Source: Syncephalastrum monosporum B8922
Taxonomy: Eukaryota; Mucoromycota; Mucoromycetes; Mucorales; Syncephalastraceae
Reading direction: 5' to 3'
Assembly: GCA_000697355.1 (NCBI GenBank)
Contig: JNEN01001206.1
Span: forward strand, 372,001-436,000
Length of the DNA stretch: 64,000 bases
Part shown: positions 43,438 through 54,959 of the stretch, in pieces
How the letters are laid out: every line of letters starts with the position of its first letter
Position numbering within the stretch: the stretch's first letter is position 1
Notes under the pieces: generated by a model
Databases searched by the model: none
What the model saw: the letters and a program-made list of their open reading frames with translations, nothing else
Told to the model about the DNA's origin: nothing
Translations under genes and position numbers: made by a program

Positions 43438-46400
43438 CTATTCTACTTCGTCTGCATCGGTATGGTAGGCACTGCGCCGCATCTCAGCGAGCACCTTGCG
43501 AGCGTTGGCCAAGTCCGAATCGAGCTGCAGAATCTTGACCTGCTGCTCCATTTCACGGCGCTTGAACTCGTGAACGGACAGCTTGTTAAAGTCGATCGAC
43601 AAGTCCTCATGCTTTTTGGCCACAAGCTGCCTGACCTGCTTCACGAGCTCGGCTGCTGCATCCTTGACGGCCTTGGCCGCGAGCTCGAGACGTTCCTGAG
43701 TGCGGGACATGAAAGTCGACTTGACGCGCGAAGCCGCCACCAGCTGAGCCGTCGCGGCTGAGACCTCGTTTGAGGCGACAATAAGTTGTTCAAAGGAGTG
43801 GGTCTTGGAAATGACACCGTCTGCAGCCTCGACGAGGAGGTTGGTCGCCATGGCGACTGCCTTGGCGGCCGAGATCAAGCCTTCCGTCCAGCGGTTGTGC
43901 TTCTTGTAGAAAGCCGCCTTGGAGGATGTACCCCGGCCTTGGGCGACGATCTCCTGTTGCGACGCGGCGGCGCACTTGATGAGGTTGCCGATCGCATTGG
44001 TCAGCGCAAGAACCGAGTTAAGGATCAGCTGGTTCACTTGCAGGTCGGTAGCAGAGAATTCAGGGTTGCTAGGCTTGCGCATCAGGTCCTGCAGCTTGGC
44101 AGTGGCCGCCTCGATGGCGCGGGCTGCGTTGGACATTTCTTGCTCAACCAGGTCGCCAATCTCACCCTCGTTCAAGTTATTGATGTCGGCCGTGCCAGAC
44201 AGGATGAGGTCCTCGGTCTTTTGTGAAAGCTGAGTCAATGCTTCCTGGACACGCATATCGCCCTGGATGACGACTTCGGGGCGCTGTGCGTGTGGCAGCA
44301 TTTTGAGGTAGCTGGACATGACACTGCTAAAGTACTGGATGGTGGATTCACCGCAGTGGCGAGCCAGCTTGATGATTTCCTCAATGTCCTCATCTTTGGG
44401 TACCAGACGGGTGATACCCTTGGCGTGCATCAAAACGTTTACAATGGTATCGGCATACTCGAGTGTGCGCGTGATGGTGACGGTATGATCGCCCGCGTTG
44501 CTGCCGTCGAGGAACTTGCTGAAGGACGACATGAACTCGACGGATGTGATACTGGCACGTTCGATCATAGACAGTGTCAGCTCGGGCGTCGCGTTTTCGT
44601 TGCCGTGCTGGGCCGGTTCTTCGAGCTCGTAGATGCCCTCATTAATCTTCTGGATGGAGACGGTCAAGATGCTGTCCAGAATCTGGTTCAGCTTGTCGGT
44701 CTGAGCGCTCTCCAGACGGTCGAGCTCGTCCTGAAGGTCGGCCTGCTTGTCATTGTGCTGCAGTTCGGCCAGCTGGGCAAGGCATTCGTCCATACCCGCC
44801 TGAAGCACGGCAATTTCCTCGTCCTTCTCCTAAAGAAGGTTTAGCCAAGATTTTTCTTAAAAAAAAATCGAGCTGCGAGCAGGTACCTGTCGAATGCGAT
44901 CGGCGTCGCCTTGCTGATCTTCCAGCTGCTTCAGGAACTCATCAATCAGGGCTTGCTTTTCAAGAAGGCTGGCCTCAAGCTCGGACTTCTCGCGGTTGAA
45001 CTTGGTGAGCAGTGCGCTAACTTCAGCGCCCTTGGACTTGCCCATGTTCTGGGCCTGTGAACGGGCTTCCTCCAGCTCACGCTGCAGGCGCTCCAGATCA
45101 TCGCGCTGGTTCTAAAAAGGCATGTGAGCCCTCTGTTAAGACTGTAGGCAACGTGGACTTACACCCTGGATACGGGCAAGCTCGTTCCGTGCACGGTCAC
45201 GCTCGCGAATCAGATCTGCAAGCTCGACATTCTTGGCACGCATGTCGGCCTGCATGCGCTCAAGCTTCTCGGTCGCTTCCTGAGCCGAGTTGGCCTTGAC
45301 TTGTAGTTGCTTATACTTGTTCAAAAGTTCAATGTGTTCCTTGCGAAGTTGGCTGTACAGCTTGGCCAGAGCCTCGTATTTGTTCTTCCACATTTGGATT
45401 TCATCTACAGTAAGCGTTAGGTACACTTCCGAAAATAAGACAGTTAGAAATTACTTTGGAGCGAGCGGATAAGCTCATCCTTGGACGCATCTCGTTGTTG
45501 AGAGTTGAGGGTCACCTGGGCCAGCTCCTGTTCGAGCGCCTTGACCCGCTACATACGAGACCCATGGTTAGCGTCTGTTACACACGCATTCATGCACTTG
45601 AAACGTACGCGATCGAATTGCTCCAGCAGCATCTGGTCGCGTTCATGCTGGTTGCGGAATTGCAAGAGCTGCATCTCAAGTTCGTTGATTCGGCCAAATT
45701 GCTGGCTGGCCATCTGCTGTTGGCGGAGTGCCTCTTGCTGCTGGCGCTCGCGTTCAGCGAGCAAACGCTGCTGTTCCTCGAATTCACGTTGCTGCTGCAG
45801 TTGCTGCTGGCGCATGCGTTCCTGCTCCTCCGCGCGCTGACGAGCCAAACGTTGCTGCTCCTGCTCATACTCGCGCTGCTGGCGCTCCTGCTCCTGAGAC
45901 CAAAAGTCGATGACGGGCTCCGGAGAGGGCTGTGCAGGTGGAGGTGTGGGTTCCCGGGTGGTGGGTCGCTTGGGAAGTTTGGGCGTGGCTGCTTCGATCA
46001 GCGAAGGCGGGTCGGGCGAGAGCTTCGGCACGTTGATAAGTGTGGTCAGGTATTTCAGATTCGAACATTCGTAGTAGAATTTGAGCAGACCGTAGTGCTG
46101 TTGGTTGTATCGTTGACGTAGAGGGGCGAGCGCATCCATGGCGTCCGTGCCTATGTTACAAGCTCAATATAGCGTACTTTCCGGTGTGTTACAATCTTTT
46201 CTCCTTCTTACGCTTGTGCATAGCGCGGAGCATGCTGGTAATGAATTTGTAGATGCCATAGCTCTCTTCGACCAAGGGCACCAAAGATGCGATACGACAT
46301 TCATTGTTGGTAGACATGCGGAACGACGCGAACACCGTCTTTTGGAAACGGTCGATGCGGTCCTGGACTTGCATCAAGTCATTGATGGTCTCGAAACTGG

Positions 46401-47102
46401 CAAGGAACAAGAGATAGGTTAGGGCTGCTGTAGGGGGGGGTCACGTTTTGGCTTGGCAGGCGCAGAGCCAAATTAATTACCCTTCGTTGGGGTCATCAAT
46501 GTTCTTCAAACTGATGTATTCTTCATAGTCGAAGCTGCCGTTAAACTCGGGATGGTTGCGGTGGTAGGCGAGCTTGAAGAGCAAAAGATCGACGTAGTTG
46601 CGAATTAAGGTACCGTAGCCGCGTGCGCCGTCTCCCATGACACTACGCGCGCACGTCTCGAGCCAGCCCGTCTCACGAAGGGCATCTTTGATAACCTATT
46701 AGAAAAACGGGAGCCGTACGTTAGGTCGAGTCAGTCTCGGAAAGCGGCCTCGGGGCGGGAAGCACTTGCGTTAGGATGACCATCCTTGATGATCTTGTGG
46801 ACGGTGATGAGAGCCTTGAAGGTCTGAACCTCGTCGGACAGTAGAGGCTGGACTTTAAGAATGTTCCAGACAATAGCGGAGGTACGGTGATCCCAAGTGT
46901 AGACGATGCATTCTGGAGTGATGAACAGTCATAAGCGAGCTTAGTAGAGCGCACAAGGCGATAGAACAGAATAGAATATAGAGAACGGGATATGCGTACT
47001 GCGAACGTGTTTCTGCTTCGGCGCGGTTTCCTCGATGCTGGTAGCTTTCTTGATGCTCTGAGTGAGCTCACTTTCCGCTTTCTCGGCGGAGAGGTATGAC
47101 AT
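43438..47102 (-). CDS. SLA2: Sla2/End4/HIP1R-type clathrin-actin adaptor
   Basis: Links phosphoinositide membranes and clathrin to actin during endocytosis. Exons complement(47000..47102, 46770..46912, 46481..46695, 46212..46396, 45609..46150, 45455..45548, 45163..45404, 44887..45111, 43438..44829), 1046 aa. The N-terminal ANTH domain (1 to about 270) includes SELTQSIKKATSIEETAPKQ, VQTFKALITVHKIIKDGHPN and YGTLIRNYVDLLLFKLAYHR. A Gln/Glu-rich coiled coil spans about 300-620. The C-terminal talin-like THATCH/I-LWEQ actin-binding domain contains NSVLALTNAIGNLIKCAAAS and FYKKHNRWTEGLISAAKAVA. The intron 46696..46769 has a GC donor (AAC then GCAAGT). Full length for the family. Ysc84- and RhoGAP-type neighbours act in the same cortical-actin process. 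Confidence 0.96.
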
Positions 47103-48315
47103 TGGAGACGAGAATAAGGAAAAGAAAGGAGGAGGGGTATGGAAAAGAGAAACACACTATTATTTGCCCCACTCCAAGTCGTAGCGCAATGGACATCTTC
47201 CAATTTTGGTATGACCACTGCGGTCCTTCAAAATATTCGATTGCTGCACATCCAAACACCACGCGCTTTCGACCGGCCTCACTCTTGTGCCCTGAGCACC
47301 CATGCTCTCTTTATACCCATCCGCACATCCTTACTTCCAAGCCTCAAAAAGGGACGCTTTATAATAGGATGACTGTACACTGAATAGAGAAAGTGGGAAT
47401 ATATAATGTTATAATCGGTCATACAATATTTAGTAGGCATTACCGCCATTTCCCGGTTACCACTCAGCAATCACGAATGAAAATCTGCAGCAGATATTCG
47501 TGAAATATTTCTGACACGGAGGACGCATACCACATACCATATACCATATACCATATACCATATACCATCTACTCTCTCTGACTATTCTGCCACTTTATCA
47601 AAAGGCACACTACTATGGTTATCAGAATAGCGCTTACCTGGATAGCGCAAAAGAGTCTTCATACTTGGGGTCCGGCGGTCCGAAAAGATAGTGCACGGTC
47701 CGGGATATTCAAAGGTGAGATCCTTCCTGTGTCCTTGTAGACTCATTATCCATAAAAAATGATGTCACCGCTAGAAAGGAATGCGCAAAAGAATGGCAAA
47801 AGCGCCGTGCTGTGCAGATTTCTCTCGTTTGGACAGGCAGAGGATGCCAACTGACCTGTATTTTCACACATTGGGTGCGGATATGCGCAAAGAAGTCAAC
47901 AGACATTGCGCTTCGTAGAGTACTATAGTTATTCGTCTTTTTCCGGAGCGCTGTTTACGTTGAGATAGCCTTTGGGCTCCTGGGGTGACGCGTACGTACG
48001 CAAATACAATGATGACAGTCATATCCTACTTGCACGCGTCCTCCATAAGATGTTTTCCTCGACTCACATTTTCACTTCCTATTTTTACTATTCATTCGAT
48101 TTGTAAGTTAGTTTTCGTAACTCGTCTTTACTCCATCAGACTCGCAGTTGAGAGCGACCTTGCCTTGAGAGATAGTATCAATGCATCTTCAATCTCTTGA
48201 ATGGAAGACAAAAATTTGGATGACCCAGTCGCGGTTCTTGAATTTCCCTTTTTCCTGACGCGGTGTGATATTTTCTCGACGCGTTCATCGCGCTTCTTCT
48301 TTGGACACAACCACA
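47103..48315. other. Divergent promoter region of SLA2 and RFC gene
   Basis: 1.2 kb holding both promoters and a 7-bp tandem repeat (listed separately). Frames present have no family resemblance. Confidence 0.5.
47527..47567. repeat. Tandem 7-bp repeat, unit CATATAC
   Basis: About five head-to-tail copies of ATACCAT/CATATAC between SLA2 and the RFC gene, with slightly varied end units. Confidence 0.9.
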
Positions 48316-49669
48316 ATGAGCAGCAGTTTTTTTGCACCCAAATCAGCAACAGCCGTCCGTAAAGAGGATGCTGCAACCTCGTACGAACGCATTAAACCTT
48401 GGGTTGAGAAATAGTAAGTCATGTCGTCTATCGGATTGTCTTGTTATAACTCGCGTTCTTGTACACAGTCGACCCAAGAACATGGACGATGTCGCTTCTC
48501 AAGAGCAGGTCGTCAAAGTGCTCAAAAAGGCCCTTCATTCCGAAAATGTATTCTTGCAAGGACTGATACTACTGTAGATATGAGACTCATACCATCGTTA
48601 GCTTCCTCATTTGCTGTTCTACGGTCCTCCAGGCACCGGTAAAACGTCGACGATCCTGGCACTGGCCAACGAACTCTTTGGCCCCAAATTGTCCAAATCG
48701 CGTGTGCTCGAATTGAATGCCTCAGACGAGCGTGGTATTCAGATCGTACGTGAAAAGATCAAGAACTTTTCCCGCACGACCGTGACCCAGATCGACAGCG
48801 GTCATCCTTCTCCACCCTACAAAATTGTCATTCTCGATGAAGCCGATTCTATGACCAAGGATGCCCAGTCTGCATTACGTCGTACTATGGAGCAGTACTC
48901 AAAAACTACCCGTTTCTGTCTGATATGTAACTATGTGAGCAGGTAAGCTGGGTCTTCTTTATGTATATTATCTATGTGCTCATTTATGATGATGCTCATG
49001 CAAAAAAACAAAGAATCATTGAACCGATCACATCACGATGTGCCAAGTTTCGCTTCAAGTCGCTTCCCGTTGACGATCTGACGAAACGTATCGATTACAT
49101 CTGTGAGCTTGAAAAAGTCCAACTGGCTTCAGGTGTAAGTGTTTTCGCTCAATTAATTCCCCTCCCCTCTCGCTGACACAAGTGCTATGTAGACTATGGA
49201 AACCCTGATCCGCGCATCAGGCGGTGATCTGCGGAAAGCTATTACCTTCATACAAACCTCATCCACACTGCATCAAAACGAGGCGATCACCTCCAAGACG
49301 ATCCAGGAACTGGCCGGTGTACGTTATCAGTGAAACTTATAATCAAATATTCAAAGATATTGACCCTCTCCTTGACAGTTTATCCCCGAAGAGATTTTCG
49401 ACGGGTTCGCGCAATCCTGGGAAAAGCAATCCTACAAGTCGATGCTAGAGGCTTCTCAGGATTTGATGAATCAAGGCTTCTCCGGTGAAACGATTCTGTC
49501 CCAAGTCCACGACCGCATTGTCAAAGATGACAGCATCACCACTCTCCAGAAAGCCAAGATCTCACAACTTCTGGGCACAGCCGATATCAACCTCGTCCAC
49601 GGTTCGGATGAGCACCTTCAAGTACTAAATGTGCTGATGGGTATCTCATCTATTCTCGCCGAGAAATGA
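48316..49669 (+). CDS. RFC2: Replication factor C small subunit (yeast Rfc2 / human RFC4 type)
   Basis: AAA+ subunit of the clamp loader that puts PCNA on primed DNA. Exons 48316..48413, 48469..48547, 48602..48942, 49014..49134, 49193..49318, 49379..49669, 351 aa. Motifs: RFC box with [14 protein letters not shown], Walker [40 protein letters not shown], Walker [13 protein letters not shown], sensor/[23 protein letters not shown] and C-terminal helices [20 protein letters not shown]. The SRC arginine finger is present. The N-terminus and the spacer after NFSRTT match human RFC4 better than the other small subunits, hence the yeast name RFC2. Exons are frame-consistent. Confidence 0.94.
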
Positions 49670-49819
49670 ACATAATGCAAATATCAAGATACAAAAAGAT
49701 ACACTCATAAAAAGACAGCATATTATTCAGACAACCCAGCTATGGTCTCTATGTGAAGGAGATGATGTGTGTATTGATTTGTATATATATGTACAGAAGG
49801 AGCAATCAACCGGTATGCA

Positions 49820-51296
49820 TTACTCCAGCTTAGCGATATTTTCGGCAAACAGAGCACGGACGGCGTCGAGAGACATGTCGCCCAGGATCTTGCCCTGGCG
49901 GGTGCGCACGTTCACCGTCCCTGCATCCATTTCCTTTTGGCCGACGACAAAAATGTAGTTGTACCGCTGCAGCTGAGCTTGGCGGATGAGCTTGTTGAGG
50001 CGATCGCGGGACGAGGCCGCGGCGTCGATATAGTACTGGGCTTCGGAGCTACCTGCTTCGGACGATCCAAGGGCCAGCTTCTTGGCCACGTCGGACGCAT
50101 AGTCGGCAAACTGAGTAGCCACAGGGATGACAATGCCCTGACGCGGACTGAGCCAGAAAGGCCACTTGCCCTCCGTGTGCTCAATCAGGATAGCCATCAT
50201 ACGCTCGATCGAGCCGAGGATAGCGCGGTGAACGATGACAGGCGGGCGCCAGGTATCGTTCTCGTCGACGTACTTGAGGCCGAAGCGCTGGGGCAGCTGA
50301 AAATCGAGCTGGATGGTAGCGGTTTGGTGGGACTTCATGCTCGAGTCTTTCACCATAATATCGATTTTGGGGCCGTAGAACGCACCATCACCCTCCTTGA
50401 GCGACCAAGGACGACCGGTCGCATTCAGCGCTTCCGCGAGCGAACTCTCGGCATGATTCCACTCGTCGATGCTGCCAATGTAGTTGGACTCGGGGCGGGT
50501 GGACAGGGTCAGTTCATAGTGTGGGAACTGCAAGGCCTTGTAGACGCGGTCGACAAAGGAGAGGCAGGATTTGATCTCGTCTGCGATCTGGTCGTCCGTG
50601 CAAAAGATGTGAGCGTCGTCCTGATGGAAACGGCGGACACGCGTCAGACCCGACAGGGCGCCCGAAGCTTCATTGCGGTGGAGCGGCGAAAAGTCAGCCA
50701 GGCGGATGGGCAGGTCGCGGTAAGACTTGGGGGTGCTGTCAAAAATCAAGCAGTGACCAGGGCAGTTCATGGGCTTCAGGCCGTAGACGCCTTCGTCTGT
50801 CTGCTCCTTGTGGCCGCTGTGCACCATGAACATATCCTCCTGGTAGTTTTGCCAGTGGCCACTCGTCTCCCACAAGTCTTTCTTGTAGATAATTGGCGTC
50901 ATCACCTCGTCATAGCCGTAGTGAGCATAAGCATCCCGCAGAAAGTCCTGGAGCCGACGGACGATACGGGTGCCGTGCGGAAGCATGAAAACCGACCCTG
51001 GACTCGTCGGGTGCACCATAAAGAGGTTCTGTGCCTTGCCAATTGATCGATGATCCAGTTCACTTAGAGGTGAAGCTGCAGGCTTGTTAGCCCGTGTTAA
51101 TCACATGGGTCTCTCCATCGGTCTCACCTTGATTCGGATCCTGATTACTGCACAGAGTGGATCGGGTGACATGAAAGCAACGAGAAGCTAGGTAGATTGT
51201 TAATTATACAGTTCAGTGCGGAATTAGGATACTCGTACGAGCAAGAAAGAGGGGCTGTCTCAGGGGAAGAGACCGTAGCAGCCGTCGTGCCAACAT
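49820..51296 (-). CDS. MST1: Mitochondrial threonyl-tRNA synthetase
   Basis: Charges mitochondrial tRNA-Thr. Exons complement(51239..51296, 51128..51187, 49820..51075), 457 aa. A typical presequence (MLARRLLRSLPLRQPLFLAP) comes from exon 1; exon 2 is 60 nt. Class II motifs: PGSVFMLPHGTRIVRRLQDF (motif 1 area), MNCPGHCLIF with Zn-site Cys, and FSPLHRNEASGALSGLTRVR with FHQDDAHIF (motif 2). Motif 3 lies in HRAILGSIERMMAILIE. The C-terminal anticodon domain runs from SPRQGIVIPV to the end. It lacks the TGS and editing domains of cytosolic ThrRS, as in yeast Mst1, which fixes it as the mitochondrial enzyme. Confidence 0.94.
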
Positions 51297-52183
51297 ATTT
51301 GAGACAGGTACCGCTTCCGAATTTTTGTTGTCAAAGATGGCTAAATACCCATCATTTGACAACTCCGCCAGAAGGTGTGAACCAGCCCATCAACACTTTG
51401 GCTTTGCTTTACATAGATGCCTCTTTACACAGGTACTCTATTAAAGGATTGTGGTCTAGTAATCCGTAAAAGACACACTCTTCCTTGATTTAACTTGGCG
51501 TGAGCTGAAGAGACAGCTCTACATTGTCCCTCAGTCAATTGTCTATACAAGTATGTCACTTTAGCATGCATGCACACAAATGTATATATGTATCTACAAG
51601 GAGATAATGCGTTGTGAAATCTGGCGGGTTCCTGGTCACCATCACGCTTGGGATAGAATAAAGGTTCGCTGGTGCTGAACAGACGGAGCAACGCGCGGAT
51701 GCAGCAAGCCATTGAAATGCTGATATTAAGGTTAAGGATAGACACATGCATCGTATCAGTTTTATAACAATGTAAGATAAAACAAAAAGGGGAAAGGGGA
51801 ACACTTAACACGTTGGCATCATCCCTCACTGTCTGGCGCAAAAACATTCATCCGATGATGTCACTGTCCTGTGCTTGAATGTGTCTGTCGTGGCCTTCAC
51901 GTCGCTCTTCCCAACTCCTTTTCTAGTACACACGCTTACCACACACGCTTACCGAATAACAGCAACCCACAGCTATTCCTTATTTCTCCTCTCTTCTCTA
52001 CGGACAACTTGTGCTACTCGTCCGTTAACAACTCATATACGCGACATCTTTGTCACATCCCTTACAACTTTTACATCTTTTGCACAGCTCACCCACGCTT
52101 TCATACACACTCACGCTCTCTCTTTTCCCCGGATCGTTCTGGATCAACGCTTTTTCTCTCTTCTTCCCTTCTAATTCACTACC
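51297..52183. other. Divergent promoter region of MST1 and DHH1
   Basis: 887 bp. The DHH1 side from 51900 to 52183 is a pyrimidine- and ACAC-rich leader, usual for highly expressed fungal genes. No other gene seen. Confidence 0.5.
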
Positions 52184-53896
52184 ATGTCTGCATCAGCAAT
52201 AACCAGCCAATCTTTTAGGTATGCGTGGCTCTTTTTTTGGGCTAAACACTTACTTTAGCGGGCATGGTCTCATGTTGTCATATGTATTCTAGCCACGACG
52301 ATGAGGAGTGGAAAGCCAACTTGAAACTCCCTAAAAAAGATGCACGCCCGCAAACTGAGGTCCGTGTTGAAACCCAACAATCGCTACGATATCATTAAGA
52401 TTGACTTGCTTTTCTTCCTGCAGGATGTCACACAAACGAAAGGCAATGAATTCGAAGACTACTTTTTAAAACGAGAGCTTTTGATGGGCATCTTCGAAGC
52501 TGGATTCGAACGGCCGTCCCCCATTCAAGAAGAAGCCATCCCTATTGCACTGACGGGCCGTGATATCCTCGCACGCGCAAAAAACGGCACAGGCAAGACA
52601 GCCGCCTTTGTCATCCCGACTCTGGAGAAGATCCAGACCAAGAAGAACCACATCCAAGCCCTGATCTTGGTCCCCACTCGTGAGCTGGCCCTCCAAACCT
52701 CCCAGGTCTGCAAAAACCTCGGCAAACATCTCGATATAAAGGTCATGGTCACCACCGGTGGTACGACCCTCAAGGACGACATTATCCGTCTGAGTGAGCC
52801 TGTGCACGTCGTGGTTGGCACTCCAGGTCGTATCCTGGACCTGGCTTCCAAAGGCGTCGCTGACTTTAGCGAGGCATCTACCTTTGTGATGGACGAAGCT
52901 GACAAGCTGCTCTCGCCCGAATTCACGCCCGTCATCGAACGCCTCATCGAATGCTTCCCTGAAAAGCGCCAGATCATGCTGTTTTCCGCTACATTTCCCA
53001 TTGTTGTGCGTGACTTTCGGGGGAAGCATCTCGTGCGTCCCTATGAGATCAACCTCATGGACGAACTTACCTTGCGTGGTGTCACCCAGTACTATGCCTA
53101 TGTCGAGGAAAAGCAGAAGGTCCACTGCCTTAACACCCTGTTCTCCAAGCTCCAGATCAACCAATCCATCATCTTTTGCAACTCCACTAACCGTGTCGAA
53201 CTCCTCGCTAAAAAAATCACAGAGCTCGGCTATTCATGCTTTTACTCGCATGCACGCATGCTGCAGGACCACCGCAACCGTGTCTTCCATGACTTTAGAC
53301 AAGGTGTTTGCCGCAACCTCGTCTGCTCAGGTAAAAGTATACATGGAATGGATAGGGTGTTCAGTCATATCTCACACCCTAGTGACTTTTTCTTAGATTT
53401 ATTGACCCGTGGTATCGATATCCAAGCCGTCAACGTTGTGATCAACTTTGACTTCCCCAAAAACGCTGAAACCTACCTGCATCGCATTGGTCGCTCCGGT
53501 CGCTACGGTCATTTTGGTCTTGCTATTAACCTTATTACCTATGAGGACCGCTTCAATCTCTACAAAATTGAACGCGAGCTCGGCACCGAGATTACACCGA
53601 TCCCACCCGTCATTGACAAACGCCTCTATGTTGCACCCAATGCTCTCGATGACACTACTGATCCCCGCAAAGCCAATATGCTCCCACCCAACGGTAGCGC
53701 CCCTTCTGCGCAGTCCAGACCGCCACTGCAACAGCAGCAACAGCAGCAATATCAGTATAGACAGGGCCCACAGCAGCAGAATGGACGGTCGCACAGAAGC
53801 AACAATGGTCGGTCGCGAGGCAACGGTAGCAATTACCGGGGAAGACGGAACAACAATAACAACAACGGCAACAACAATCCAAGACCAGTCTTCTAG
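52184..53896 (+). CDS. DHH1: DEAD-box RNA helicase Dhh1/DDX6
   Basis: Promotes mRNA decapping and translational repression in P-bodies. Exons 52184..52218, 52293..52359, 52424..53330, 53397..53896, 502 aa. Conserved blocks: [20 protein letters not shown] (Q-motif region), motif [22 protein letters not shown], motif [10 protein letters not shown], motif III SAT, motif [21 protein letters not shown], motif [15 protein letters not shown]. The sequence before the Q motif ([13 protein letters not shown] then DVTQTKG) is Dhh1-specific. The tail is Gln/Asn/Gly rich, which suits condensate formation. The donor after exon 2 is GTCCGT, weak, but frame and homology require it. Confidence 0.95.
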
Positions 53897-54959
53897 CCCC
53901 TGGTGACCTTATTCATCTCATCCACCTTTCTTTGATTTTCTTTTTTTTTTATTTTCTCCTCTCTTTTTCTCATTATTCTTTACCTTCTCCTCTTTTCTTT
54001 TTCCCATTCTCTTCCTCCCTTTCTAGCACCTGTATATATATTGAATGGCATCGAATGCCTTTCTTTACATTCCTTCTATCTTACCCCTCCTCTTTCCATC
54101 AAAATCTCTAATCACCGCCAATCCTGCCCTTCCCTACCTTTCCTCTCCATGACATGCACGACTTGACGACGAAGAAGACGACGATGCTGGTGACGACGAA
54201 GCGACGACGAAGCGACGCCAACTGTATCTTTGATAGATAGTTCATCTGTGTGGGTTTTTTTTATTTTTTTTTATTCGGGAGTTTTTCTTGGGCTAAGGAA
54301 CTATCATATGGTTTCGCGGCCTTTTTTTTTTCTTCCTTGTATTCTTTTCATCTTTTTTGTACTTTTTTTTTCCCACATAGAGAACATCTATCCTAATACA
54401 AGTTCAATAGCCTGCAGAGGGGCGTCACTATAATACTTAGAATTTTTTGGAACACCAGTGTGAGTAAGTGGGCATATTTATGTGTCAGCTTACGTAGCGA
54501 GCGATCTATTATAGTTGCTGGATGCGTATTCGGATGACGCAGCTTCTTGGCACATACCTGCTTGGATATGCACCGTGCGTGGAAATGGTTCTGGGCAATG
54601 AGCTCCAGTATACTGTAATATTGTGTGCCTTATCAGTCGCTACTTGCTTAAATCACTGTACTCTCCAAAGTTGCCTGTTGCATAAATGATGCAAATCTAT
54701 GTTGTGAAATTGTCATATATTCATACGCTCTAGAGATTGTTTATAAGATAACGCATCACAGTGCCATAGTGAATTGTAGACTATCTCTTTGTCTTTTTAC
54801 TAAATAGTCATGTCTACTTCTACTACGTTATCTTGCTACTTCTTTGATACAGGAAACATCCTAAATGACGAGACTCTTAGAAATGAGATAGAACGCTCCT
54901 TTTAAACGCCGCGTGAAGAAACCGTAACAGTCTGGAAACGACCACAATTAGGGAACGAC
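53897..54959. other. 1.1-kb intergenic region
   Basis: DHH1 3' flank, T/C-rich to about 54130, then a GACGAC/GAAGCGACGAC trinucleotide-type repeat at 54153-54220. The HemW-like gene's promoter is at the right end. No gene supported. Confidence 0.5.

Noticed and set aside
43786..44844. Plus-strand frames opposite SLA2
   Set aside because: Mirror of the THATCH and coiled-coil coding sequence.
49937..51046. 369-codon plus-strand frame opposite the mitochondrial ThrRS gene
   Set aside because: Shadow of a conserved synthetase exon with biased codons.
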